Source of the DNA: Prochlorococcus sp. AG-363-B05
GTDB lineage: Bacteria; Cyanobacteriota; Cyanobacteriia; PCC-6307; Cyanobiaceae
Length of the DNA: 64,000 nt
NCBI GenBank assembly: GCA_003278445.1
Contig: QCFD01000002.1
Location: forward strand, 110,119 to 174,118
Direction of reading: 5' to 3'
Shown: positions 1 through 7,581 of the stretch, piece by piece
Layout: every line of letters begins with the position of its first letter
Position numbering within the stretch: the stretch's first letter is position 1
Made by a program: the position numbers and the translations under genes
The notes under the pieces: generated by a model
Databases searched by the model: none
The model's input: only the letters and a program-made list of their open reading frames with translations
Told to the model about the DNA's origin: nothing

Positions 1-440
1 CTGGAGAGATACGGATTAAATGCTACACCAATTGAAAAATCACTATTAGAAAATCTAGTATTATCTTTTAAATAACTTAAAGTAGAAACAGAGTCTAATG
101 TTGATCTTCTTTGAGAACCTGAAACAAGAAGGACTTCCTTGCAACCAAAGCTTTTTACAGAATTCATAAATAAAACAAAAGAATTTATTGTATTAATTCT
201 ATTTCTTCTAAATTCATTTAAGATACTAAAATGAGGTATAATATCAAAAATCGGAAACTCTTCTCTTGATATCTTAATTGAATTTAATAAGAAATCCTTT
301 TTCAAATTATTTTTACATGGTATATTAATTTTATTAATATTTCTCTTCTGAAAAAAAGAGAGAATTAAGCGAAGCTCCTCGTATGATTTAAATGATATTT
401 CCATTCTTATGTTATTTAAATCAAATATAATTTCTTTCAT
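1..440 (-). CDS. Partial methylenetetrahydrofolate reductase-like protein (N-terminal part)
   Basis: An open frame reads without a stop from ATG at 440 to the window edge, giving 146 residues; the C-terminus lies outside. The segments resemble beta-strand signatures of the MTHFR (5,10-methylenetetrahydrofolate reductase) TIM barrel: DIIPHFS near residues 66-72 (like D-x-TPH), EVLLVSGSQ near 102-110 and FSIGVAFNPY near 135-144. The family transfers one-carbon units with FAD. The N-terminus is divergent, so a paralogue rather than canonical MetF is likely. It lies upstream-outward of the deoxyribosyltransferase at 576 and shares its strand. Function beyond fold is inference. Confidence 0.6.
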   Translation of the reverse strand, partial: MKEIIFDLNNIRMEISFKSYEELRLILSFFQKRNINKINIPCKNNLKKDFLLNSIKISREEFPIFDIIPHFSILNEFRRNRINTINSFVLFMNSVKSFGCKEVLLVSGSQRRSTLDSVSTLSYLKDNTRFSNSDFSIGVAFNPYLS

Positions 441-575
441 TTTTTGAAATGGAAATATTATTTATAAAAATCAAATCATATCATATAAAAGAAACTCTAA
501 AAATAACTTCCATATAAAGAGGAGGTTTAAATCAGAAATTTATTTATTTTAAAAGTAAAGTTTTTTATAAGAGAT

Positions 576-1040
576 TTAATTATTTAACCATTTATAAATC
601 GCTTTATATTTATTATCTATCTCATCAAGAGAACTATAATAATAATCTTTCCAATTTTCATAAGGAATGCCCTTAAAGATCATTAAATTAAGGGGATACT
701 CATCAGAGTCAGAACATTTACGGAAATCATCTCTAAATAAAAATGTAGGTTTACCTAACGCAATAGCCACCCCAAGCTCAACCATTACGCCCTCATCTGG
801 GGGAGATCCATTAACTATTGCAAATAGTCCATCAGAATGAATCAAATCTCTAAAGTTGGAACAAGCCACTTTATTAGCCCAGCCTGGTGTAGAAATATCA
901 ACATGACTATTCCGAAAAAAAGGTTCCCAAACATCTACTCCCATTAATTCAAGTTTACTTATAAAATCAGGCAAAAGCTTAACTCTCCAATGCTTAGAAA
1001 ATCCATATGGAGAAGCCAAGTATAGTTTTTTTTTCGACAT
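576..1040 (-). CDS. Nucleoside 2-deoxyribosyltransferase family protein
   Basis: The family exchanges or hydrolyses the N-glycosidic bond of deoxynucleosides or related base-sugar compounds. Visible hallmarks in the 154 residues are the N-terminal strand LYLASPYGF (residues 6-14), an acidic D70 before GLFAIVNGSPPDEG, and the VELGVAIALGKP helix, where E88 is the probable nucleophile. Length is normal for the family (about 150). ATG start. No partner for nucleotide salvage lies beside it; its neighbours are small orphan proteins. Substrate cannot be told from sequence, and some members act in signalling or defence rather than salvage. Confidence 0.8.
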   Translation of the reverse strand: MSKKKLYLASPYGFSKHWRVKLLPDFISKLELMGVDVWEPFFRNSHVDISTPGWANKVACSNFRDLIHSDGLFAIVNGSPPDEGVMVELGVAIALGKPTFLFRDDFRKCSDSDEYPLNLMIFKGIPYENWKDYYYSSLDEIDNKYKAIYKWLNN

Positions 1041-1100
1041 AATTTATTATCTCCAGATTAATATTAGTAGTGTTAAATAATTAATAACATGATAAATGAT

Positions 1101-1379
1101 CTATTTTTTAGAATCATCTTTCATGTTATTAAATTGAAAACTATCTTGATTGTTGTCAGAGAATCGTTCATTGGCATCTTTTACCAACAAAATTGATAAA
1201 TCCTTTACATTAAAAATAAAATTCTTTTGATTTAGATACATTTTATATATTATTTCCTTAATCTCAAAATTAAAAGTTGTATTCGAACACAAGAGAATTA
1301 ATGTCCATCCACTAATTACAGCTGAGAATGTAATAATCAATTTAAAGATTTTATGGAAAATTTTTAGCAATTTATACAA
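1101..1379 (-). CDS. Small membrane protein of unknown function
   Basis: 92 residues. A basic N-terminus (about residues 1-13) leads into a hydrophobic segment near 14-32 (LIITFSAVISGWTLILLCS), then a polar tail rich in Asn, Asp and Lys, consistent with a single-pass membrane protein with a soluble tail of about 55 residues. It lies 60 bases upstream of the deoxyribosyltransferase on the same strand, so co-transcription is possible. I do not recognise the family. The AT-rich context means a spurious frame cannot be excluded. Confidence 0.45.
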   Translation of the reverse strand: MYKLLKIFHKIFKLIITFSAVISGWTLILLCSNTTFNFEIKEIIYKMYLNQKNFIFNVKDLSILLVKDANERFSDNNQDSFQFNNMKDDSKK

Positions 1380-1490
1380 TCATCAATAGTCAAATCAATA
1401 ATAACTAGTTTAAAAATGAATGCACATTTTAATTAAATATAAAAACTAATCTCTGAAAATCCATAATGCAATCAAAGATAAAGCTAGATT

Positions 1491-1760
1491 TCATGCAATT
1501 TTAATCTTTTCAATATCTAATTGAACCCAATTTGAAGCAAGCAATTGTTTCCATGTCTTAAGTGAATCTTGTTTTGTAGTTTTTCTTCGACTTTTAAACT
1601 CCATAGGTTTCCCGTTTGGGAGCAAACCCCACATATCGATAGTAAAGTCTGTTCCAATATCCTCATTAGAATTTTTTTTAAAGTCAAAATGAATGGCCCA
1701 TTTGCTATGAGGATCTATAAGCCAACCAATAGGGGCATCAAGTTTTTCTATTTTTGCCAT
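1491..1760 (-). CDS. DUF1651 family protein
   Basis: 89 residues matching the layout of DUF1651, a family I know from marine picocyanobacteria: an N-terminal GWLIDPHSKWA strand (about residues 12-22), a central PNGKPMEFKSRRKT block (about 48-61) and a C-terminal W-x4-NWVQ segment. Function is unknown. ATG start. It is monocistronic by spacing. These small proteins are often lineage-variable in picocyanobacteria, which fits the sparse accessory character of this end of the window. Confidence 0.7.
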   Translation of the reverse strand: MAKIEKLDAPIGWLIDPHSKWAIHFDFKKNSNEDIGTDFTIDMWGLLPNGKPMEFKSRRKTTKQDSLKTWKQLLASNWVQLDIEKIKIA

Positions 1761-2087
1761 CTAAAAACAATGTCTTAATTTTGTTTTTAAATAAAAAATC
1801 ACCTTTCGTCAAGGCTAAGAATCTAAAACGAAGGTAAAGAATGGTAATGCTTAAATAAAGAAAAAGGCAAAAACCTATAGACAGATCTGAGAAAGACTAA
1901 ATCTCTTATGTCTTGAAAGGATTTCAAAAATGTCATCATATTATTTTTATTAATAGAAAAAATATAAAAAAAGCACAAATTTAATTATTTTACTCGGAAG
2001 GCAAGAGAAATTATTTAGAAAGGTTGAAAGAGAATTACTCTTTTAGAAGAGTAGATATAATATTTATAAATAAATAAAAAAGCTAAT
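1761..2087. other. Intergenic region, AT-rich
   Basis: About 330 bases between two genes reading away from each other. I see no tRNA, hairpin with T-tract, or frame longer than about 20 codons with a start. It presumably holds promoters for both neighbours, but no convincing -35/-10 pair stands out against the AT-rich background. Confidence 0.4.
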
Positions 2088-2279
2088 ATGTCCTATGAAG
2101 CTGGTAGCAATGAATGCAGAGGGTTGATAGAGGCAAAAGAAAGCCTAATAAAAGCAATGAATTCTCTTGCAACTATCAAAAATCTAGATCATATACAACA
2201 AAGATTACGTGAGATCTACAATGAATTAGAAAAACTTCATGACTCCAGGAGAATAAAAGAATCAAATGATCTCAATTGA
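2088..2279 (+). CDS. Small helical protein of unknown function
   Basis: 63 residues with ATG start. Composition is that of an amphipathic helical hairpin: EAKESLIKAMNSLATI (about 16-31) and a second helix LDHIQQRLREIYNELEKLHDS (about 34-54), with no membrane segment or cysteine pair (a single Cys near residue 10). Clean coding composition and a defined stop support a real gene. No family recognised. Confidence 0.5.
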   Translation: MSYEAGSNECRGLIEAKESLIKAMNSLATIKNLDHIQQRLREIYNELEKLHDSRRIKESNDLN

Positions 2280-2520
2280 GTCTAAACAAGTCATACTTAA
2301 ATTAAGATAAGAATAATAATAAAAACACAGATAAAGTACTCTATAGCTATTTTTCAGATCGATTCAAACAACTATTCATTATGAAAATATAGTAATTTAA
2401 GTTGATTTTATAATAAAGATTATACTCAAAAAATATTTAAGTGAAGAGATAATCGCGTAAATGTTTTTTCATAAATTATATCTATAGGATCGTTTCCTGT
2501 TAGTATGATAAAAAAATTAT

Positions 2521-2931
2521 ATGTCTAAAAAAGATTGCGAAATTTCAAAATTAGAAGATCTTGACAAATTAAGATCTGCGCCAATATTAAACTCAAAACA
2601 AATAGAATTACTAACGAAACAAGTTGAAGATATTATATATAAAACAGATTGGGTAACTATAGGAGTTATGTCTCCCTGCATCGAAGCAGGAATAGAGGCG
2701 GTTAGAAGAATAGAAAAAAGGTTTAATTATATTGAGATGAAATGCATCACATTACCTAGCTTAAATGGTCCGATTTTCTTAAAGGCGAATCAAAATACAG
2801 GTGAAATACATGCAAGGATAGAGTATGGGCTAGGAGAAGGTATATTAATTAGTTGTCATAATGAGGATATTACATTACCAGCGAGAACGATTGGACCTTT
2901 CCCATTGGATTTCTTTAATTATAAGCAATAA
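2521..2931 (+). CDS. DUF1824 family protein
   Basis: 136 residues fitting DUF1824, a cyanobacterial family of unknown function: an N-terminal helix, the core IYKTDWVTIGVMSPCIEAGIEAV (split across about 39-61), GPIFLKANQNTGEI near 84-97 and the C-terminal signature GPFPLDFF near 124-131. Soluble; no signal peptide. ATG start 2521. It stands alone, flanked by gaps of over 200 bases. Confidence 0.75.
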   Translation: MSKKDCEISKLEDLDKLRSAPILNSKQIELLTKQVEDIIYKTDWVTIGVMSPCIEAGIEAVRRIEKRFNYIEMKCITLPSLNGPIFLKANQNTGEIHARIEYGLGEGILISCHNEDITLPARTIGPFPLDFFNYKQ

Positions 2932-3148
2932 TTAATAGCTTATAATTTAAGATTCATATCTAAAATAAATAAGTAGAAAACAAAAAAAAAGAAAAATAAT
3001 GCTAATATATAATTAAACTTATATTACAATTAACAAATAAAATAAATTATTTATAAATTACTAAAATGAAATTTAGAAATTCATAACTTAATCAAATGGT
3101 TTACGCCTTTAAACCAGATATTCGTAATGAATGCACCCTTTAATATAA

Positions 3149-3604
3149 ATGGATAAAGAAAGAGCTAAGTTTTATCAATCAGGTGATGGATCCTATTTTT
3201 ATTCAGCCGAAGATGCCTCCAAGTGGGATCTTCTAGATAGAATGGGACAACTAAACCTCCTTCATGTATTAAAAAAAGAGTGGGCGCCAGAAGAATCCAG
3301 TCAAAGTAAATTAAGAAAAGCCCTTCAACAAATAAATATTGATGAGTTTGAAGATTTCATGGCAGATATATTGGGCATATGTGAATCATTCGAGGAAATG
3401 GTATATGAATTTGAGGGCAATATAAATTTAAGCCCAGAATACTTAGAAAGGGTATACCCAGAAGAAAAAGAAAGTCTTGAAAAGTTGAAACAACAAATCA
3501 AAGAACATAAGGAATGGAAAGAAAAGCATCAAGCTTCATATTCTTTCCTTACTAGAAAACTATTAGAGAAAGATGAGAAAGATAGCAATGAAAATAGCTT
3601 TTAA
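3149..3604 (+). CDS. Charged helical protein of unknown function
   Basis: 151 residues, soluble and strongly charged. The first half holds DASKWDLLDRMGQLNLLHVL and a conserved-looking IDEFEDFMADILG stretch; the second half is Lys/Glu-rich and predicted helical (residues about 105-145, possible coiled coil). Aromatic and aliphatic spacing in the first half looks like a folded domain. I cannot assign a family. It is isolated, with a 545-base gap to 4191 (586 bases to the end of the stated spacer). Confidence 0.55.
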   Translation: MDKERAKFYQSGDGSYFYSAEDASKWDLLDRMGQLNLLHVLKKEWAPEESSQSKLRKALQQINIDEFEDFMADILGICESFEEMVYEFEGNINLSPEYLERVYPEEKESLEKLKQQIKEHKEWKEKHQASYSFLTRKLLEKDEKDSNENSF

Positions 3605-4190
3605 CTTAATTTTTTCATCATTAATTAAAATAATTAGCATTGATTATTATTTAAAAACTTTCTGAATCAGAACTTATCTATTTAGTTTTTCAACAGAATT
3701 TGCTTGGTAATACTATAAAATTTATCAATAATAATCTATCAAGATTTTATTATTTGATACAAATAGTAAATTAGAAAAAGTATTTATAAAATTAATTACT
3801 ATAAATAGTAAATGTTAACGAACATAAAGTTAAAATCCAGCAACATACTCTAGTTATTTAAAAATAGGTGGAAATAATCATGAAAAAACATATTAAGTAA
3901 AACCCTGCCAATAATATGAATATATAAAATAAATAAACAAAAGGACTTAAAAACATTAATTAGTCAATACAAGGTTTTGAACGTCACTAACAACAGTCCA
4001 AAGATCTAAAAGTCTGCTCAAATTCGGATTAAAGTGATTTTACCTACACAATTCTTTAAAAAATCCATTATAGTATTAACAAATATTTACAAAATGTATC
4101 TATGTGTTTCCCTGCCTTAACTGTTAGTGCAGATTTACAATCTCTAAAAAGTTAGGCATAGCAGCTTTTCCTCGTCATTGCAGTCCTTGA
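3605..4190. other. Long AT-rich intergenic region
   Basis: About 586 bases with no supportable gene on either strand; only frames under 15 codons have a start. Bases 3970-4190 are less AT-biased than the rest (several GC-containing words around 3980-4020 and 4105-4190) and could hold an untranslated leader or small RNA for the gene at 4191/4236. No hairpin followed by a T-run was found. Confidence 0.35.
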
Positions 4191-4235
4191 TTGGATCCGA
4201 CAAGGCAACCCGAAACATCTAATTACATAAAACAA

Positions 4236-4412
4236 ATGACTTCTACAAATCCAAAATCAAAAAATCTAATAGATAGAGATGTGGTAAATGAGATGATAGA
4301 GAATGCAATAAGGAGACATAATAGAAGGTCAACAATTATCTCAGCAATACTTGGATGGATACTGATAGGAGGATATTCATTTGGTCTATTTCATGTAGTA
4401 CAGAATATTTAG
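4236..4412 (+). CDS. Small single-pass membrane protein
   Basis: From ATG at 4236 the product is 58 residues; a TTG at 4191 in frame would add 15 residues (MDPTRQPETSNYIKQ). I prefer the ATG because the extension has no obvious Shine-Dalgarno sequence. The N-terminal half is polar (IDRDVVNEMIENAIRRHNRR), followed by one transmembrane helix STIISAILGWILIGGYSFGL. Positive charges before the helix suggest the N-terminus stays in the cytoplasm. Family unknown. Confidence 0.45.
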   Translation: MTSTNPKSKNLIDRDVVNEMIENAIRRHNRRSTIISAILGWILIGGYSFGLFHVVQNI

Positions 4413-4465
4413 AAAATTAAGTATTAATTTAAAGTAGTTATATTTAAAAATCTAAAAACAAAAAA

Positions 4466-4499
4466 AGCTTAGTTGATCGGCATTAAAGAATACTAAGCT
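4466..4499 (-). terminator. Rho-independent terminator for the minus-strand gene at 4548
   Basis: The arms AGCTTAGT (4466-4473) and ACTAAGCT (4492-4499) pair perfectly. On the minus strand the stem is followed directly by a run of seven T (complement of the A-run before 4467). The position, about 50 bases past the stop of the small membrane protein at 4548-4694, fits transcription termination of that gene. Confidence 0.55.
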
Positions 4500-4547
4500 A
4501 TTCTTATGAATATAAGAAAAATCAATCAATTCTAATTAATTGATTCT

Positions 4548-4694
4548 TCACCATCTATCTTGATATGGAAGTTGATAATCCTCTTTATTCATAGGGATCC
4601 AACTCCAGTCTAAACAAATAGAAAATTGATATCCAATTACATATAGAGCTAATATTGCATTGAATAAATTTATATGAGTGATCGGGGGATACAT
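4548..4694 (-). CDS. 48-residue single-pass membrane protein
   Basis: ATG at 4694 to TGA at 4548 gives 48 residues: a short N-terminus MYPPITHIN, one hydrophobic helix LFNAILALYVIGYQFSICL (about 10-28), then a soluble tail with W30, W32 and the ending YQDRW. A terminator lies just downstream on the same strand, which supports a real transcription unit. The aromatic tail and size resemble small thylakoid or plasma membrane subunits, but I do not recognise the family. Confidence 0.5.
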   Translation of the reverse strand: MYPPITHINLFNAILALYVIGYQFSICLDWSWIPMNKEDYQLPYQDRW

Positions 4695-4859
4695 AATTTG
4701 GTAATATTTTCATAATCATAACTAATTAAAAACTACAACAAAGCTTCCAATAATCAAAGTGACCATGTAATTAGAAAAGAATCTCTAACTATAATTAGAA
4801 AATCTTTTCCAAACAATTATATTAATATGATTTAGTCTGTTAGAAAATTATTCAGTTAA

Positions 4860-5003
4860 TCAATTTTTAATTAGTGGGACTGTAGGATGATCAGAAGGGT
4901 CATCATTCAATATAGGCGCACATACTTGGCGGCAAGACATTCCTTGCTCATCTTCAATACAAACCTCCAAACATTCAAAATATCTATCCTGTGCTGTTTT
5001 CAT
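4860..5003 (-). CDS. 47-residue twin-CX3C small protein
   Basis: ATG at 5003 to TGA at 4860. The sequence begins MKTAQDRYFECLEVC and contains four cysteines at residues 11, 15, 24 and 28, forming two CX3C motifs separated by eight residues (CLEVC and CRQVC). This spacing suits a helical hairpin pinned by two disulfides or a metal site. No signal peptide is visible, so the location is unclear. I believe similar Cys-rich small proteins exist in picocyanobacteria but cannot name a family. The clean cysteine pattern argues against a chance frame. Confidence 0.55.
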   Translation of the reverse strand: MKTAQDRYFECLEVCIEDEQGMSCRQVCAPILNDDPSDHPTVPLIKN

Positions 5004-5088
5004 ATTTTCAAAACTAGTAGTACCTAAACATACTATTGAACGATTATATTTCTAGATAAATTAACAAAACTTTTTTAGGTAAATGCAC

Positions 5089-5271
5089 TTATCCGCGCTC
5101 TTTTAAATGAAATAATATCTCTGAAGATTTTTTATTTGCATCACAAGCTAATACACACTGTGTTAATTCTTTATTTGCAAGAAGTTCTAGAATCCTAGCC
5201 ATATCAATAGAAGACAGTTCTCCATCAGAACTCCATTTAAGAGTAGTTTTTCTTTGAATGGGTTTCTTCAT
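5089..5271 (-). CDS. 60-residue protein of unknown function
   Basis: 60 residues, ATG start, soluble. A basic N-terminus MKKPIQRKTTLKW precedes a helical core SSIDMARILELLANKELTQCVLACDANKKSSEILFHL (shown as the region of residues 20-56). The alternating hydrophobic pattern looks folded. It lies 85 bases upstream of the twin-CX3C gene on the same strand and could share its transcript. Family not recognised. Confidence 0.5.
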   Translation of the reverse strand: MKKPIQRKTTLKWSSDGELSSIDMARILELLANKELTQCVLACDANKKSSEILFHLKERG

Positions 5272-5309
5272 ATCTCTCCAATAAAACTAAGCTACAAATA
5301 ACATATGCT

Positions 5310-5498
5310 TTAGTAAATTTTTTTAATTTTTATATTATTTTTATTTTCATGAAAAGCATAGGTATTAATTACATAGTCACTGTTATTGACTTTTGCAAAA
5401 ATAAACTTTCTAGGTTCATAATTCAAAATATTAAAGAAATTATCCTGATCTGGTTTTATTAGTCTCAAGAAACGATAAACATGTAAATTTTTGTACAA
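5310..5498 (-). CDS. Possible 62-residue orphan protein
   Basis: 62 residues from ATG at 5498. Mixed beta-like composition (residues 8-52 alternate aliphatic and polar residues: FIFAKVNNSDYVINTYAF) and a very Lys/Ile-rich tail. It is separated from the 60-residue gene by about 38 bases on the same strand. No known domain, and the AT-rich codon content means it could be a chance frame. Confidence 0.3.
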   Translation of the reverse strand: MYKNLHVYRFLRLIKPDQDNFFNILNYEPRKFIFAKVNNSDYVINTYAFHENKNNIKIKKIY

Positions 5499-5570
5499 AA
5501 AATTAACTCTAAAAAAAATTTAATAAAAGAAAATTTATTAAAAAGGCTTACAAAGATAAACTAATTAATT

Positions 5571-5687
5571 TTAAAATAAGATATTTGATTCATTAAATGA
5601 ATTTATTTTATTTTGATCTTTTTGTGGTTTAACTTTGACATCTTTAAGATAAAATTTGGAAAATTGTTGTGTTTTTTGTTCTTGCAT
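5571..5687 (-). CDS. Possible 38-residue polar peptide
   Basis: ATG at 5687 to TAA at 5571 encodes a Gln/Lys/Asn-rich peptide of 38 residues (MQEQKTQQFSKFYLKD...). It has no membrane segment, cysteines or recognisable motif. Listed because it is the only start-to-stop frame of note in this stretch; evidence for translation is weak. Confidence 0.22.
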   Translation of the reverse strand: MQEQKTQQFSKFYLKDVKVKPQKDQNKINSFNESNILF

Positions 5688-6046
5688 TGTAAAAGTAAGT
5701 TTTAAATCCCTAGAATTTAGTTATGTTTGATTGTAAGATTACATCAATTAATCAAACGAACTTTATAAATATAGCGAAATTATTAGTCTAACGTGACTGA
5801 AAGCCGAACATCAAGAAAAAATGTTTAATTAATTTCATTGAATTAAGTGTCCTTAAAATTAAATCTACATATTGTAAAAAATAGGAAATTTATAAATAAA
5901 AAAATCAAATAATTATCTAGAAATTAAATATTTATTTTAAGTATTCACAGCACTTTCTAGATTTATATATTAAAAATAAAAAAATCAGCAACATACATGA
6001 AAAGCCTCTATCAAGTCAGAACCAAGATAAGTTTAACTTATGCTTC
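5688..6046. other. Intergenic region, AT-rich
   Basis: About 360 bases with no supportable gene. No tRNA-like cloverleaf, terminator or repeat seen. It may contain the promoter of the small gene at 5571-5687 if that gene is real. Confidence 0.3.
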
Positions 6047-6190
6047 TAACGATTTCTAATTAATAGACCTTGTCCAGCTTTTTGTGCGTTTTGTTTTTTT
6101 TTCTCCTTTTAATATGAAAACCATTAGCAAAGGAGCTATTCCCATCAAGGGAACTACCAGGTTCATCGCGTAATTATGGGTTTCCTCCAT
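6047..6190 (-). CDS. 47-residue single-pass membrane protein
   Basis: ATG at 6190 opens a frame of about 47 residues: MEETHNYAMN, then a hydrophobic helix LVVPLMGIAPLLMVFIL (about 11-27), then a strongly basic tail KGEKKTKRTKSW. The charge distribution predicts one transmembrane helix with the basic tail in the cytoplasm. This style of short membrane protein is common among picocyanobacterial accessory genes. No family recognised; isolated by gaps on both sides. Confidence 0.45.
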
Positions 6191-6342
6191 TTCAGGCTCA
6201 AAATATTATTTTTAATTTTAATTCAATTAGATTTCATGTTAATGCGTAAAAATTCTTATTTGCAAGAATTTTCTCCTATTATGGAATAAATAAAAGTTCT
6301 TGGAAATAAATTAGTCTTACTTTTCTCATTATTATAGATAGA

Positions 6343-6585
6343 ATGGGAAAACAAATACCATACATGAATAATAATTTCATCAACCTTCAATACCTTGCTC
6401 CTAAAGGTTTTATAGGCTTTTGGATTCTATTTATAGGTCTGATTTTTACAGTAGTTATTTTCAATTTTGTTTTTTTTAGACTTAATGAAGACAACTATTC
6501 ATACAAGGATAGAGAAAGAAAATATCTTGAGAAAGAAAAACAGAAAAATAAAATAGCTAGGCTTTATCCAAAAAAAGAAGATTAG
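6343..6585 (+). CDS. 80-residue membrane protein with charged tail
   Basis: 80 residues. The hydrophobic segment GFIGFWILFIGLIFTVVIFN (about 22-41) is flanked by a polar N-terminus and a long charged tail (about 46-80, rich in Lys, Glu and Arg, probably helical). ATG at 6343; a second ATG eight codons on (MNNNFIN) is an alternative start. One membrane pass predicted. Unknown family. Confidence 0.5.
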   Translation: MGKQIPYMNNNFINLQYLAPKGFIGFWILFIGLIFTVVIFNFVFFRLNEDNYSYKDRERKYLEKEKQKNKIARLYPKKED

Positions 6586-6919
6586 ATTTAAAAATCATTA
6601 TCTATAATTAAATATTTTAAAATTATCAGCTTAAGTAGCTCAAATAACTTTCATAAAAAATATATGTTTATCCATTAACAAATCAATGATTTAAAGGCTA
6701 TTCATATATTTTTATATATAAAATTATTAGTTTAAACATCTTAATTTCATCAAAATTCTAAAAAGATAGTAATACTTCAAAATAAGCTAAAAAAGCCAAC
6801 CTGAATTCAAATACTATTACAGCTCGTATTTCTTCAGAAGGTTTTCATTTATTGAGCAAATTAAAAGAGATAATAATAAAACAAAGAAAAAGGCTTTTAA
6901 TTAAATCAAGCCTAATGTA
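6586..6919. other. Intergenic region
   Basis: About 330 bases. A frame open from about 6786 to 6921 on the plus strand lacks a plausible early start (first TTG gives about 20 codons), so I do not call it. Otherwise nothing recognisable; the end should contain the promoter of the hendecad-repeat gene at 6920. Confidence 0.35.
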
Positions 6920-7279
6920 ATGAAACCTATGGCTTCGAATCGAGCAAACCCTAGTATCAGTCTTAATGAGCAGGCCCCTCTTTCCGATTCTGGGAAGCAA
7001 GTTCCTGCAGCTTTATCAATGATGATGGACTCAATGACAAGCATGGTAGAAAGAGCAAAAATAGATTTAGAGAATGTTGATCAAAGAGCAAGAGCTGACC
7101 TTGAGAACATCGACCAAAGAGCAAGAAAAGATGTTGCCCTCCTCGATCAAAGAGCAAGAGAAGATATTCAAAAAATTGATCAAAAAGCCAGAAAAGATAT
7201 AGCTATTCTTGATCAAAGAGCAAGAGCTGATCATGACCTATTGAGAAAGGTAAGAAAAGCTAGAGAATTAACCTCTTGA
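6920..7279 (+). CDS. Hendecad-repeat (11-residue) helical protein
   Basis: 119 residues. After a polar N-terminus (1-38) and a helix SMTSMVERAKIDLEN, residues 53-107 consist of five gapless 11-residue units with consensus (I/L/V)DQRARxDxxx: VDQRARADLEN, IDQRARKDVAL, LDQRAREDIQK, IDQKARKDIAI, LDQRARADHDL. Hendecads form right-handed coiled coils or amphipathic helices, so the protein is probably a rod or a membrane-surface or nucleic-acid-associated helix. No enzyme motif. Start ATG 6920, or MASN four codons later. Function unknown; the repeats could expand or contract. Confidence 0.6.
   Translation: MKPMASNRANPSISLNEQAPLSDSGKQVPAALSMMMDSMTSMVERAKIDLENVDQRARADLENIDQRARKDVALLDQRAREDIQKIDQKARKDIAILDQRARADHDLLRKVRKARELTS
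7076..7240 (+). repeat. Five tandem 33-bp coding repeats (hendecad units)
   Basis: Each 33-bp unit encodes one 11-residue hendecad of the host gene. The core words GATCAAAGAGCAAGA recur with few substitutions in four of five units, so the repeat is visible at DNA level as well as in protein, suggesting recent duplication or gene conversion between units. Confidence 0.75.
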
Positions 7280-7381
7280 AATAAGATATTCAATAGAGGC
7301 TAAAGGAAAAAAATCATAGACCTTAAACAATTTAACTCTTAAAGAAACAAGAACATTGCACCGCAATCAATCAGAAGATAG

Positions 7382-7570
7382 TACCGCTTTGCCGTAAGGC
7401 CCAAGAAGCATCGACCTGGAAGAACCAGAAGGGGAATCAAAGTGAGGCTTCGTTTCCAGGACAAAGCTGGTATACGTTGCTTTCACGACAGTTTCCCCAA
7501 ATCGAAAGAGAGTCAGATCAGAGCACTTGAGAAGGCCTTTACCAACAAAGCAGTACTAACATTAATCTAA
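7382..7570 (+). pseudogene. Start-less GC-richer open frame encoding a basic small protein remnant
   Basis: The frame runs 62 codons from a TAG (7379-7381) to TAA (7568-7570) with no ATG and only one GTG in frame (7442, leaving 42 codons). It is clearly GC-richer than its surroundings. The translation is protein-like: an Arg/Lys-rich stretch (RPKKHRPGRTRRGIKVRLRF), then FHDSFPKSKESQIRALEKAF, a plausible beta-strand and helix. It could be a decayed gene, a gene with a non-canonical start, or an RNA. A second frame is also largely open here, as GC-rich DNA allows, so caution is needed. Confidence 0.35.
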
Positions 7571-7581
7571 ACAAAATATCA

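Noticed and set aside
6785..6921. Open plus-strand frame before the hendecad gene
   Set aside because: Only a late TTG start (about 20 codons); composition is Lys/Ile-rich as expected by chance.
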